From contig CAWDVG010000004.1 of assembly GCA_963805795.1 (NCBI GenBank), positions 372,001-436,000 of the forward strand: a DNA stretch of 64,000 nt, in the 5' to 3' direction. Positions within the stretch are counted from its first letter, which is position 1, and each line of letters starts with the position of its first letter. The DNA is from CAWARU01 sp963805795. Lineage in GTDB: Bacteria > Pseudomonadota > Gammaproteobacteria > UBA6186 > Azoamicaceae. This document shows, one piece after another, positions 1-9,429 of this stretch. The position numbers and the translations under genes were made by a program. The notes beneath the pieces are model-generated. The model searched no databases. It was given only the letters and a program-made list of their open reading frames with translations, and had not been told where the DNA came from.

Positions 1-2
1 GA

Positions 3-599
3 ATGGATTTAAGACCTACCCCGGGACAAGTCAACAAATTAAATCAGGATGTTGCTAGCTTGGAACAAACCATGAGGAATTCAAGCCCCAATGATCCTAA
101 TAATCCACAAAACTCGCTGAATCAGTTTAATCAGGTGTTAAATGACGTTCAACAACAATATCAAATGGTTCAAGCAGCGGTGCTACGATCAGATCCAACA
201 TCAGGCCCAACAAATGCGACTGCCAACGCGCCAACCAATAATCCTACAGGGCAGCAATTGTTATTTCAATGGGGAACCCATGCCGAACAAAATTTAACCC
301 AATTATTAACAACAGGGAATGTACAAACTTATGATGACAAATTCAAAAAAACCTTAGGGAATGAATGGAATGCGCTTGCAAACACATTATCTGCAACAAA
401 AGAAGTACAAAATGACAGGGTTTCCCAAACGCCAGAAAATCCACTGGATACTGCTTTAAAAGCAACCGCGAATATACTCGATCCGTTGAGTCCTGATACC
501 CCCAAGAATGAGCAAGAAGATCAAGATAAAAAAGTAAAAAGCAAGAATCCTTTTGCCATTCCTACCAAACCTGGTCCACCTGATCCGTTTCAACGATAG
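3..599 (+). CDS. Hypothetical Gln/Asn/Pro-rich protein, at window edge
   Basis: Not recognised. An ATG opens at base 3, but the true start may lie outside the window, so the 198 residues may be a C-terminal part. The protein is rich in Gln, Asn, Pro and Thr, with a likely helical stretch near residues 12-60, an Asn/Thr/Pro-rich linker near residues 65-85, and a charged, Pro-rich C-terminus. There is no signal peptide or membrane segment in the visible part. It ends in TAG with no clear terminator before the next gene 134 bases on. No function can be given. Confidence 0.5.
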   Translation: MDLRPTPGQVNKLNQDVASLEQTMRNSSPNDPNNPQNSLNQFNQVLNDVQQQYQMVQAAVLRSDPTSGPTNATANAPTNNPTGQQLLFQWGTHAEQNLTQLLTTGNVQTYDDKFKKTLGNEWNALANTLSATKEVQNDRVSQTPENPLDTALKATANILDPLSPDTPKNEQEDQDKKVKSKNPFAIPTKPGPPDPFQR

Positions 600-733
600 C
601 AGGATAAGATATAGAAGAAGATAGAAAAACATAATGCAGAATTATTAACTGACCTAACCTCCTACATTCTAAAGTTTACTCCCTTTATGCCGTTTAAATC
701 TCTTAGGGACTTCTGGACCTAAGGGAGCGATGC

Positions 734-1471
734 ATGGCTAATCTATTATTATCCTCTAAGAAAATATTTCGCAAATTTGTTCCGCATCATAGTTCTGTTA
801 AAACGCATTCATTAAGACATCCATCCAATCATAACTATCTTATACATTCCTCGCAAAATCTACTCTCCCTTTTCTACAAGCCCAGTAACTACAGTCTTTT
901 TTTGCCGCAATGGAATAATCATATACATCATCAAAAAAAGGAATGGCAGCTAAAAAAAGAACTGGAAACACAAAAAACAATAGAATATTTTAGTATATTA
1001 GCCATTCAAGCTGAGTTGCATTTTGAAAATCTTAAAATGTTTAACCGAGAAAAAGAACGGCAGCGGATCACTGATAACCAAATTTTGTTGAAATCTATAT
1101 TCTTCTTTAGACTATACCTGCTTCGAAAACAGAGATGGTTGCAAATGTTATTATTAAAAAAACGTCGTCGGCTTTATCGCATCATAAGAAATTTTAAAAA
1201 AAGGCTGGTAAATTCTTTATATTCTATACGAGCAACTATACATTCATTTTTAAAAAAGAACGAAACAAAAGATATACGCCTTAATAAAGGTTATAAAAGC
1301 TTACAACCTAATCAGTTCCCTTCAAAATTGCTTATTCTAAGATCTATTTCCAAGAAACCAAATCTTGCATATCAAAATCATAAGCATCCAAATGCCCCTT
1401 CTATTCTTTGGCAAAAACATTTACACGTCTCTCTAGAGACTTATCATTCTAAAAGAGAGAGAATTATTTAG
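734..1471 (+). CDS. Hypothetical basic, helical protein (245 aa)
   Basis: Not recognised. The ATG at 734 follows a GGGAG ribosome site at about 722-726. The protein is strongly basic, dominated by Lys, Arg, His, Leu and Ile. Residues about 75-170 form a long charged helical or coiled-coil stretch with Lys/Arg clusters such as KKRRRLYR. There is no clear signal peptide or hydrophobic membrane span. It converges on rpe, and the two stop regions overlap by four bases. The composition would suit a nucleic-acid-binding or secreted effector protein, but that is a guess. Confidence 0.5.
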   Translation: MANLLLSSKKIFRKFVPHHSSVKTHSLRHPSNHNYLIHSSQNLLSLFYKPSNYSLFLPQWNNHIHHQKKEWQLKKELETQKTIEYFSILAIQAELHFENLKMFNREKERQRITDNQILLKSIFFFRLYLLRKQRWLQMLLLKKRRRLYRIIRNFKKRLVNSLYSIRATIHSFLKKNETKDIRLNKGYKSLQPNQFPSKLLILRSISKKPNLAYQNHKHPNAPSILWQKHLHVSLETYHSKRERII

Positions 1472-2169
1472 CTCTTCCCCTTCCATTGATTCAATGGGTA
1501 TAATTGTTCCCGAAATGCTTGCATTGTCATCCGATAATCTTGAGATCCAAAAATGCCAGATCCAATAACAAAGGTATCTGCCCCAGCCTCTTTTATTACA
1601 GCTATATTATTGAGTTTGACACCCCCGTCCACTTCTAAACGAATCGCAGGATTATAGGAATCAATTAAAATTCTAGTTTCTTTCAGCTTAGGGATTACAC
1701 TAGGAATAAAACTTTGACCAGGAAACCCAGGATTAACAGACATCAATAATATTAAATCCAATTTATCCATCACATAGGGTAAAACACTCAAAGGGGTTGC
1801 AGGATTAAAAACCAGCCCTGCTTGTACACCCTCACCACGAATCAATTGTAAGGTTCTATCTACATGCTCACTGGCCTCTACATGAAAGCTAATGCTGCTA
1901 GCTCCCGCCTTTGCAAACATGGGAATCATACTATCGACGGGTTTTATCATTAAATGAACATCAATATGGGCTTTTACCCCTCCATCCCTTAAGGCTTGGC
2001 ATAAGCTTGGACCAAAACTTAAATTGGGGACATAATGATTGTCCATAACATCGAAATGAATCCAATCTGCTCCTGCAGCCAATACCTTTTCGACTTCTTG
2101 ACCTATTGATAGTATATTGGCCGATAGTATGGAGGCTGCGATGATATCCTTTTTGTTGTCCTGTCTCAT
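1468..2169 (-). CDS. rpe: Ribulose-phosphate 3-epimerase
   Basis: Interconverts D-ribulose 5-phosphate and D-xylulose 5-phosphate in the non-oxidative pentose phosphate pathway, in the cytoplasm. The 233-residue protein shows the family hallmarks throughout: AASILSAN near residues 11-18, HFDVMDNHYVPN with the metal-binding acid/base Asp40, DVHLM, FHVEASEHVDRTLQLI, LLMSVNPGFPGQSFIP and LEVDGGV with the second catalytic Asp. It is a few residues longer than the usual 210-225 because of a short N-terminal extension. The start is supported by a GAGAG-like ribosome site. It stands alone between a hypothetical gene and a toxin remnant. Confidence 0.97.
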   Translation of the reverse strand: MRQDNKKDIIAASILSANILSIGQEVEKVLAAGADWIHFDVMDNHYVPNLSFGPSLCQALRDGGVKAHIDVHLMIKPVDSMIPMFAKAGASSISFHVEASEHVDRTLQLIRGEGVQAGLVFNPATPLSVLPYVMDKLDLILLMSVNPGFPGQSFIPSVIPKLKETRILIDSYNPAIRLEVDGGVKLNNIAVIKEAGADTFVIGSGIFGSQDYRMTMQAFREQLYPLNQWKGKS

Positions 2170-2252
2170 TTGCTACTCTCTTCAAATTATCCTGTCTAAT
2201 GTATATGCATACTTGAATATATTTGCAAATTATCATATTAGCATATAATCAT

Positions 2253-2519
2253 ATATTAAAAAGGCGGATTAAACGTTCTGCCTTTGTCGAAAATATATTA
2301 CATTCCATTACCATTTTACCTTTTAGAGAAGAAGAAGCCCGAACATATGCTCAAATCTTAAGTGGCTTATTAAAAAAACGGATCCATATTGGTACGAACG
2401 ATCTTATTATTGGTGCAACTGCCATAACCAATAATCATACGATACTGACAGCCAATGAATTTGATTTCAATAGAATTCCTGGTTTGAAGGTGGTATCTTT
2501 TAAACTAGATAAAAAATAA
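2253..2519 (+). pseudogene. VapC-like PIN-domain toxin, C-terminal remnant
   Basis: The readable frame encodes the second half of a VapC-type PIN ribonuclease. The conserved IGTNDLIIGATAI block and the ending TANEFDFNRIPGLKVVSF match the usual C-terminal part of type II toxins. The N-terminal half, with the first catalytic Asp and the strand that precedes it, is absent: upstream sequence runs straight into the rpe promoter region. No antitoxin gene is visible. I infer a decayed toxin-antitoxin locus, not an active toxin. The exact 5' limit of the remnant is uncertain. Confidence 0.7.
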
Positions 2520-2721
2520 GAACAGGTGTTTTTTTAACAGTGGATTATATGCCACATAGCTACATGCCCAAGGGGGTAACATATTAACCAACTAACATTT
2601 TTTGGCTTTTAACAATTTTTCTTCTGAGACGCACAAAAAAGATTGCCCTTATGATATGATTTCCCAGCTCAGAAATTGAGTAGCAGTGTAGCAAATAACT
2701 AACTTAGGAGTATGCAGAAAC

Positions 2722-3282
2722 ATGTCCAGAAAAAATGATAAGCGCGACCGTCTGATTGAAGCCGCAGATGAATTGATTTATCAAAAAACTTTTCATACGA
2801 CTACGCTTGCTGACATTGCAGCAAAGGCGGATGTCCCTCTCGGAAATGTTTATTATTACTTTAAAGTAAAAGACGAGATCTTATTGGCTGTCGTACAAAA
2901 ACGAGAAGCAGAAATGCAATCATTATTTACTGCCTGGGATCAGTTACCTAATGTAAAAGACCGCCTACGCTCTTTTATTGCACAAAATTCACAAGGCTCC
3001 GATACCGTTGCCCGTTTTGGTTGCTCTTTAGGCAGCCTGTGTCAGGAGTTAGGCAAGCATGGCGGAGAGATTTCTATTTATGCTGCCAATTTAATGCGTA
3101 AAACTTTAACTTGGGTAGAAAAACAATTTAATGCATTAGGTAAAGCAGACAAATCTCTTTCCTTGGCAGAATATTTAATTTCTAGTCTGCAAGGGATTTC
3201 CTTATTAACCTTAACCTTTAAAGACCCTAGTTTCCTTCAACGTCAAGGTAAACATTTAGAACAATGGTTGGAAAAGGCTTAA
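2722..3282 (+). CDS. TetR/AcrR-family transcriptional regulator
   Basis: A 186-residue cytoplasmic DNA-binding repressor of the TetR type. The N-terminal helix-turn-helix spans about residues 8-55 (RDRLIEAADELIYQKTFHTT, then LADIAAKADVPLGNVYYYF, then KVKDEIL). This GNVYYYFKVKDEIL form is characteristic of the family. The remaining ~130 residues are the all-helical ligand-binding and dimerisation domain; the ligand cannot be predicted. A TAGGAG ribosome site lies at 2705-2710. The following genes belong to an insertion element, so its natural target may have been displaced. Confidence 0.9.
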   Translation: MSRKNDKRDRLIEAADELIYQKTFHTTTLADIAAKADVPLGNVYYYFKVKDEILLAVVQKREAEMQSLFTAWDQLPNVKDRLRSFIAQNSQGSDTVARFGCSLGSLCQELGKHGGEISIYAANLMRKTLTWVEKQFNALGKADKSLSLAEYLISSLQGISLLTLTFKDPSFLQRQGKHLEQWLEKA

Positions 3283-3349
3283 AAATAATATTTGAGGGTT
3301 TTTAACTGCTACACTTGAACTTATTCAAAGTTGATCATACTATATCAAA

Positions 3350-3985
3350 ATGATCAAGTATATAGGTGTTAAGGAAGCTGCAGAGTATCTTGGGGTAAGT
3401 CCTCAAACCCTTCGACGTTGGGAAAAAGAAGGTAAACTTGCACCACACATTCGGACTTCAGGAGGACAACGTCGATATGACCCTACGAAATTTTACTCCA
3501 CTGCATTACAAAATAGGATTGCCTCTAAGATAACCATAGCTTATGCCCGAGTATCGAGTCACGATCAAAAATCTGATCTAGAACGGCAAAGAACATTACT
3601 TGAACTTTACTGTAGCCAACGAGGATGGTCGTTTGAAATTATTTCCGATTTAGGTTCTGGTATGAATGATAATAAAAAGGGACTCAAAAAATTATTAGTG
3701 GCATTGTTAGAAAATAAAATTGATAGATTAGTTTTAACCCATAAAGATAGACTATTGCGTTTTGGATCAGAACTGGTATTCTCTTTATGTGAGATTAAAG
3801 GAGTAGAAGTTGTGATTGTCAATCAAGGTGATGAACCTTCGTTTGAATAAGAATTGGCTCAAGATGTGCTTGAGATTATCACTGTATTTAGTGCAAGCTT
3901 GTATGATTCTCGTTCTCGTAAAAACAAACAACTGATGGACAATTTAAAACAGGCGGTGGATCCTAAAAAATGCATAAACAAATAG
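3350..3985 (+). pseudogene. tnpA: IS607 TnpA serine recombinase, nonsense mutation
   Basis: Serine site-specific recombinase that moves IS607 elements. A MerR-like DNA-binding domain comes first (KEAAEYLGVSPQTLRRWEKEG, with the GGQRRY wing). The resolvase domain follows, with YARVSSHDQKSDLERQ holding the nucleophilic Ser, then DRLLRFG. An in-frame TAA at 3848-3850 cuts the reading at 166 residues. After the stop the same frame continues with family-typical sequence (ELAQDVLEIITVFSASLY, then SRSRKNKQLMDNL) to a natural TAG at 3983-3985. The likely ancestral codon is GAA. The 3' end overlaps the tnpB start by 16 bases. Confidence 0.88.
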
Positions 3986-5260
3986 TATCCGTTATTAAAC
4001 TTAGATTAGAGCCCGATATTAAAACGGCTGAGACGCTAGATGGTCAATCTCGGATCTGTAATTGGCTTTATAACCGATTATTGGAAAAAGCCAACGAATA
4101 TCGAGAACATTATCGTGAAACGCAAGATTTGAATACGTCTAAAATCCTTTATACTAAGTTTGGACTCCGCAATTTAATTCCTGGTTTGAAGAACGAAAAC
4201 CCTTTTTTGAAGGTTGTTTACGCAGCGCCTCTCAAAAATGCTGCATTGAGATTAACTGAATCCATACAAACCTATCAAAAGACTCGCAAAGGCAAAAGGA
4301 AAGGAAAGACAGGTTGGCCTCGATTTCGTTCATGGCGAGCACGTTGGTTTTCATTGTTATATGATGAACCTTTTAAGGGATACCAAATTAAAGACCAAAT
4401 TTTACAGCTATCCCTTGGAATGGGACAAGATAGGAAACAGCGTAGTATTTCTATTGATATGCCAGAAGCCTATCTTTTAAAAGATCGAGAAATCCGCACA
4501 TTGAGGGTTGTAAAACAGGCAGGCGTCTATAGCGCCATATTCACGGTCGCCACCCTGCTGCCAACTCAAAAGCCGGTAAGGGATGTGATTGCGCTCGATC
4601 CAAATCATAAAAATCTGGCTTATGGTGTTAATACCTCTGGCCAAGCAATAGAAATTTCAGCAGCCTTTTGGCTTAAAGGGTTTGATAAAAGATTGGACGA
4701 ATTAAAATCAAAAAGAGATAGATGCAACAAAAAATCTCGCTTATTAGAGGTCCGTGATCATGAAGGTAATTCTACTGGTAAAAAAAGGTACGAACCTTCA
4801 AGACGATGGAAAAAACTAAATGCCACTCTAGAAGGGGTTTATGCAAAACGTCGAGAGCAGACTAAGATTTTTTGCTATACCGTCGCCCATAGACTATTTC
4901 AAGATCATGATTTAGTAGCGATAGGTGATTACACCCCTCATGGAAATGGTTGTACAACCCAAATGCGACGAGCCATGAATAATCGTTCATTAATTGGACG
5001 ATTTAAAGACGTCTTATCTTGGGTTGCACAAAAATCGGGCAAATCGTACGAAGAGTTTCAGGAAGAAGGAACCACTCGTAGCATGTAGTCATTGTCAGTA
5101 TAGAATAGAAGGAGGAATTGAACCTTCTATTCGTGCTTGGAATTGCCCTAAATGCCAAACCTATCATATTCGCGATGAAAATTCGGCGAAAAATGGCTTG
5201 GTTCGGGTTCTCGGGAGCCTGAAAGAAAAAAACGGGAGAAATCTTCCCGTTAGTGCCTAG
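3970..5260 (+). pseudogene. tnpB: IS607 TnpB RNA-guided nuclease, frameshifted
   Basis: TnpB is the transposon-encoded RuvC-like, RNA-guided nuclease ancestral to Cas12. The N-terminal helix-turn-helix and beta-barrel regions are followed by the first RuvC block ALDPNHKNLAYGV and the second block VAIGDYTP. The reading frame ends early at 5088. The next frame immediately carries the zinc finger (CSHC, then CPKC) and the third RuvC block IRDENSAKNGL, ending at 5260. One extra A at 5083 accounts for the break: removing it joins GTTRS directly to CSHCQYR. As it stands, the product lacks the zinc finger and third catalytic Asp. Confidence 0.88.
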
Positions 5261-5437
5261 CTCGGGCCACGTTGAAAAACGTTGGGCTTGGTGTGTTCGT
5301 TCTAGTGGTGTGGTAATTACACCGCGGGGATCGGACAGTAACACGATTACAAGCACCAAGAAATTAAACGAGGTGCATGATAGTGCCTCGCCAAACTTGA
5401 TCAAAATGAGCAACTTTGCTTAAGTTTGATCACATTT
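5190..5437 (+). ncRNA. Candidate omegaRNA (TnpB guide RNA) region
   Basis: Overlaps the tnpB 3' end and runs to the element right end, where IS605/IS607 elements encode their guide RNA. Short stems are visible: CGGGA with TCCCG around 5232-5250, and GGTGT with ACACC around 5308-5324. The placement follows known TnpB biology; the fold and limits were not computed. Confidence 0.35.
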
Positions 5438-5439
5438 TG

Positions 5440-5597
5440 GAGAGCGGCTTAATGGGATATTTGATAAATCTCATGGGGATATCGTTCGCAGGAATGCGGG
5501 CTACTATGATCCGAGGACGGGGGAGAGTGGGACTTCCGACATCTTTAAATTTAGAGTTCCCCCAACAAATAATCCAACACCAAAATTGTGTCCTTGA
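5440..5597 (+). pseudogene. Remnant of an unidentified protein C-terminus (RHS-like)
   Basis: Immediately right of the IS607 end, a frame without an ATG reads GIFDKSHGDIVRRNAGYYDP, then RTGESGTSDIFKFRVPPTNN, to TGA at 5595-5597. The YYDPRTG string resembles the end of RHS/YD-type core repeats. Nothing upstream continues this frame, so the element insertion probably replaced the rest of the gene. The family assignment is weak. Confidence 0.3.
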
Positions 5598-5661
5598 TGA
5601 AAGAGCAGAACTGGATAAGTTAAACCGCAAATGAAAGTGAACCTTTTAGATAATCTCTTTA

Positions 5662-6237
5662 TTATTTTTTAGATGCTTTAAAACAATCAACCGTATGATC
5701 ATTGACGATTCCAACCGCTTGCATATGAGCATACATGATCGTTGAACCAACAAAACTCATCCCTCGTTTTTTCAAATCTTTGGATAAAGCATCAGATTCT
5801 TTTGAATTCGCTGGGATATCTTTAATTGTTTTCGGATGGTTCAATTTTGGTTTTCCTCCCACAAACTGCCAGATATATTTATCAAAGGTACCAAATTCTT
5901 TCTGGATAGCCAAAAAAACGATAGCGTTTTTACGCGTAGAAAATATTTTAAGCCGATTGCGAATAATAGCAGGATTATTTAATAATTTTTCTAATTCGCT
6001 ATCTTTCATTTTTGCTACTTTTTTTGGATCATAGTTTTTAAAAGCTTTACGATAAGCCTCGCGCCGTTTTAGTATCGTTTCCCAATTTAAACCCGCTTGA
6101 GCACCTTCCAAAATCAACATTTCAAAATGCTTGATATCATCATGTACCGGCACACCCCACTCATTATCATGATAATGTTCATAATGTGGTTTTCCTACAC
6201 CAACCCAACTGCAACGCCGTTTAGTTTCAACTTTCAT
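5662..6237 (-). CDS. tag: DNA-3-methyladenine glycosylase I
   Basis: Constitutive base-excision repair glycosylase that removes 3-methyladenine from alkylated DNA. The 191 residues match the family across their length: RRCSWVGVGKP near residues 7-17 (Cys9 a zinc ligand), YHDNEWGVPVHDD, LILEGAQAGLNWETILKRRE with the catalytic Glu, then the C-terminal NDHTVDCF that supplies the remaining His and Cys zinc ligands. It stands alone between insertion-element debris and an Ala/Ser-rich gene. Confidence 0.96.
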   Translation of the reverse strand: MKVETKRRCSWVGVGKPHYEHYHDNEWGVPVHDDIKHFEMLILEGAQAGLNWETILKRREAYRKAFKNYDPKKVAKMKDSELEKLLNNPAIIRNRLKIFSTRKNAIVFLAIQKEFGTFDKYIWQFVGGKPKLNHPKTIKDIPANSKESDALSKDLKKRGMSFVGSTIMYAHMQAVGIVNDHTVDCFKASKK

Positions 6238-6325
6238 ATCATCACCTTACCGCGGCTCCCAGTACAGCCCTAGAAGAAAGCAATGCAAGAGTCGCCGCAG
6301 CTGCATCAGCAGCTTGTCGTTGTAG

Positions 6326-9070
6326 CTATCGTTGCGCTGCGCTTGCAGTGTTAGCAGCCGTCTCTGTGACTGATGCTGCTGCACTCAAACCCGTACTTGC
6401 AGCCCTACCTGCAGCAAAAGTAACATTACTTTTTGTCCACTCATCCATTCTTTTCTGCATGACTTGTATTTTTTCATTATTTGATTTTAATCCCTCAGTC
6501 AATGATTCCAGTTGTTTGCTAATTTTTTCTAATGTAGCACCAAGCGTATCATTTGTGACCATTTTTTGTCTTTTATTAGGGGCAGAAGCTGACGCTGAAG
6601 CAGATGCCCCAGGTGATACAGGTTGGGCCTTCCTTTTTGATTTGGCTGTTGCTGGTAACGATGCTGATGCCGAATCATTTGCATGGGCTGTGCCGTTTGG
6701 AACAAAGGCTGGTGGTACTGGAAGAGGCAATGAACCATTTGCAGATGGTATAGTGAACTGTTGCGCCCCTGCGGGTAACGGCGGTTGTAATAACGATAGT
6801 GGGGGCAATGGGGACAGTGGAGGTGGTAGCGGCAGTAAACAAGAATCTGGTTGTGGTTGTGATGACGACGATGGCGGTAGCTGGATACTGGATTGACTAG
6901 CAGTACCCGCATTATTCGTACCAAATCTGGCATTCATTGATCGCGCTGCGGCTGTCCCGGCCCTTGCATGAGCGGCATTAGCCGCAGGAGCGTCTGCTAT
7001 ACTTTTTAGGGCTTTTTGAAGTGAAGAAAGTTCATCAATGATAGTTGTTAATTTACAGGGAATCTTCCTAAACCCTGCCAGCATGAAATCTACCGCGGTT
7101 TCTAGGTTAACATTAAGATGGGGTTCTGGTTTGATCATCTTTTTAAGTGCAGCTATTTGTTTTTGCACAACCTCTACATTCGTTTTTTGTTCAGCTAATG
7201 CATCTACATTGTTAGGGAGTTTTTCTAGAAAGAAATTAAAAAAGTCGTTAACATCGTTTATATTTTGTTCTTTGACGTAAAGACAAACTAATCCGACAAT
7301 AATATTAAGAATACAGCCAGGTCTAAAATCCAAGGCATGCATATTGTTGTTATAACACCAGCGTAAAAACTTCATCTTATTTAGTGTCCAAGTGCCATTA
7401 ACTATAACCCTTAATGGAACATGTCCAAACCCTGGGAATTCTTTATATAAATTTTCTATCTCTGCAAGATTAAGGTCTTTAGACGAAGAAATTGCTTGCT
7501 TCACTTTCTCTACATATTCTTTTATAATTTGCATCATTCTGTTGGATCTTTCAAGTCTGACTTCATTAAGAAACTCTGAATTTTTAGAACGATTAATCCT
7601 CTCTATCAGAATATCTAAAAATGTTTTAATATTACGAATACAAACCCACGCTACAATGCGCACAAAATCTTGAATAAATTGACGCATAGCATGCGAGTTG
7701 GCTGCCGAGTCAAACCGTTCTTCCTGTTGAAGGATAAATTCGAAGATAGCTAGATGACCCAGTACAATAGCATCATCAACTGGTCGAACAGCGGTTCCTG
7801 TTAGATGCAATACACCTTTGCTCGGTTCTGTAACATCATTAAGATAGGCATCAAGCATATAAATTTTCTTTACGGCATGCAGCTTCCCATGCCTTACCGC
7901 ACAGCCAAATCCTGTACCTGTAACGAGAGAATTATCACGTTGCCCAAAAACATAACGCAGCAAGTTGGGATCAACTTTTTTGACCAAATCATTTATAAGA
8001 TCGATATCTTCGCGCCCAATGGCTTCTATATACCCATATATGTTCGAATAACATATTCGATTATGTGCGACCTGCTGAACCAATTCTTGATCATCCACAG
8101 TTGGGATAAATAAAACTTCTTTTTTGAATTTATTAAAATAATGGTTATAGCTAAGTGAGCCAGGATTACTTGCAAGACAGGGTGTTGGTAGCTGAGCATC
8201 CAAAAAATATACCAGGTCGTGACTTTTATCGAAATTCTCAACGAAATAATTAACAATGTGGGCAGTCTTACCATCCAAACCTTCTAATAATAAAAATCCT
8301 TGGGTGGTACCATCTGATCTTCTAGGTAACTTGTGCAGTCGATCGAAAAGAAGGGTGTTTGATACGCATTGTCCCGAATTCCAAACCTTTCTGGAACCAC
8401 TACTAGATGTGATTTCTAAAATTAATTTTTCATTTCCTTCCTTGCCTGAAGCCAAATCAATTAAGGTTCGCTGCCTTGTGGTGGTATCGCAGCGGGTTAT
8501 GAGATCTGGGTTATCGGTTGAGACCTGCAGAATAGTTTGGGTGCTTTGATCGTGCTGAAATCGTACAAAAATGGTTGGAACTTCAACAGGCACTGGGTTA
8601 GTATCAGGAGTAGCCGCTTCCGCTTTAATATGCAGTCTGCGCAATTCAGTGTCTAATCGATAAGCAACTTGACTACAATTCATTGTGCCACTATTTTTGT
8701 TAATATGCTCCATCAGTTGTCTTAATTGTTCTTCTCTTTTTTTCCTACGAGGACGATGTTCAGGATTATCAATAGCTTTCCTTTGCCCAGGGTGGTTGGC
8801 GCTAGTTAAAGCAGCAGCGCTTGCTGTTGATAAACCAAATGAAGATGCGGATGAGGCAGTGGCAGCACCCGATGATGAACTAGATGAAGATGAGGATGAA
8901 GCACTCGCAGCAGTCCCACTGCGAGCACCTGTTCCTGCTCCTGCAAAATCTGATCGCGTAGGCAAGCTAGCTCGGGCCAAGGGATTAACACTAGAAGAAG
9001 TGGCGGGACTAGAACTTGCTGCATCTTTTGCAGAAGGTAAACAAGTACTGCTATTTGGAACGCTCATCAA
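6326..9070 (-). CDS. Ala/Ser-rich 914-aa protein, effector candidate
   Basis: Not assigned to a known family. Residues 1-95 are Ser/Ala-rich, then a basic patch (HRPRRKKREEQLRQL) and a globular mid-section to about residue 690. Around residues 330-460 segments such as LINDLVKKVDP, GCAVRHGKLHAVKKIY and DDAIVLGHLAIFEFILQQEE have the spacing of degenerate ankyrin repeats. Residues about 700-840 are a Pro/Ser/Ala linker. Residues 845-890 form a coiled coil (LEKISKQLESLTEGLKSNNE), then an Ala/Thr tail. There is no signal peptide. The size and modular layout resemble Dot/Icm-type effectors, which is inference. The long open frames opposite its low-complexity parts are not credible genes. Confidence 0.75.
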   Translation of the reverse strand: MMSVPNSSTCLPSAKDAASSSPATSSSVNPLARASLPTRSDFAGAGTGARSGTAASASSSSSSSSSSGAATASSASSFGLSTASAAALTSANHPGQRKAIDNPEHRPRRKKREEQLRQLMEHINKNSGTMNCSQVAYRLDTELRRLHIKAEAATPDTNPVPVEVPTIFVRFQHDQSTQTILQVSTDNPDLITRCDTTTRQRTLIDLASGKEGNEKLILEITSSSGSRKVWNSGQCVSNTLLFDRLHKLPRRSDGTTQGFLLLEGLDGKTAHIVNYFVENFDKSHDLVYFLDAQLPTPCLASNPGSLSYNHYFNKFKKEVLFIPTVDDQELVQQVAHNRICYSNIYGYIEAIGREDIDLINDLVKKVDPNLLRYVFGQRDNSLVTGTGFGCAVRHGKLHAVKKIYMLDAYLNDVTEPSKGVLHLTGTAVRPVDDAIVLGHLAIFEFILQQEERFDSAANSHAMRQFIQDFVRIVAWVCIRNIKTFLDILIERINRSKNSEFLNEVRLERSNRMMQIIKEYVEKVKQAISSSKDLNLAEIENLYKEFPGFGHVPLRVIVNGTWTLNKMKFLRWCYNNNMHALDFRPGCILNIIVGLVCLYVKEQNINDVNDFFNFFLEKLPNNVDALAEQKTNVEVVQKQIAALKKMIKPEPHLNVNLETAVDFMLAGFRKIPCKLTTIIDELSSLQKALKSIADAPAANAAHARAGTAAARSMNARFGTNNAGTASQSSIQLPPSSSSQPQPDSCLLPLPPPLSPLPPLSLLQPPLPAGAQQFTIPSANGSLPLPVPPAFVPNGTAHANDSASASLPATAKSKRKAQPVSPGASASASASAPNKRQKMVTNDTLGATLEKISKQLESLTEGLKSNNEKIQVMQKRMDEWTKSNVTFAAGRAASTGLSAAASVTETAANTASAAQR

Positions 9071-9429
9071 TAATCTCCTAAATTTTAATATGATCTATGA
9101 TCAAAGCTGAACGTTCTTCCGTATTCAGACGAACGCTTAGAGCAATTACGCGTGAACATACATGGACCGTCAAGCACTATTTATTAAAGATTGATTTTAT
9201 ATGTTAAGGTGTCAGTGTTTCAAAATTATCATGAGTTGTCAACCCGACTCCATAGCAATTTATTGGTTAGCTAAATACTAAAATATTGCCATATACCTCA
9301 AAATTCTTGTGTTACAACTCTCTCGCTAGAAGTCTAAGATTTAACCAGTATTTTTCTTCTCAATTTAAGTAATCCTTAAGTTACTTCAAGCTATTATCAA
9401 GGCTTATCAAAAAAACTTATAAAAAACCA

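Larger units (their letters stand above)
3325..5440 (+). mobile_element. IS607-family element (tnpA and tnpB both broken)
   Basis: The element carries a serine-recombinase tnpA followed by tnpB, the IS607 arrangement. Its right end runs through a structured non-coding tail to about 5440. TTGATCA occurs next to both ends (about 3332 on the left, about 5398 and 5425 on the right). Exact ends are approximate because IS607 elements lack clear inverted repeats. Both genes carry single-base lesions, so the copy is probably immobile unless complemented in trans. Confidence 0.75.

Noticed and set aside
2223..2252. The first codons of the VapC frame as a true protein start
   Set aside because: No ribosome site, and the sequence lies in the rpe promoter region and does not match the PIN N-terminus.
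4994..5260. A separate small zinc-finger gene after tnpB
   Set aside because: Its zinc finger and IRDENSAKNGL block are the normal TnpB C-terminus, displaced by a one-base insertion.
6348..9110. Several long frames opposite the 914-residue gene, including acidic and Ala/Gly-rich ones
   Set aside because: They mirror the Ser/Ala-rich codons of the real gene, lack ribosome sites and show no family features.
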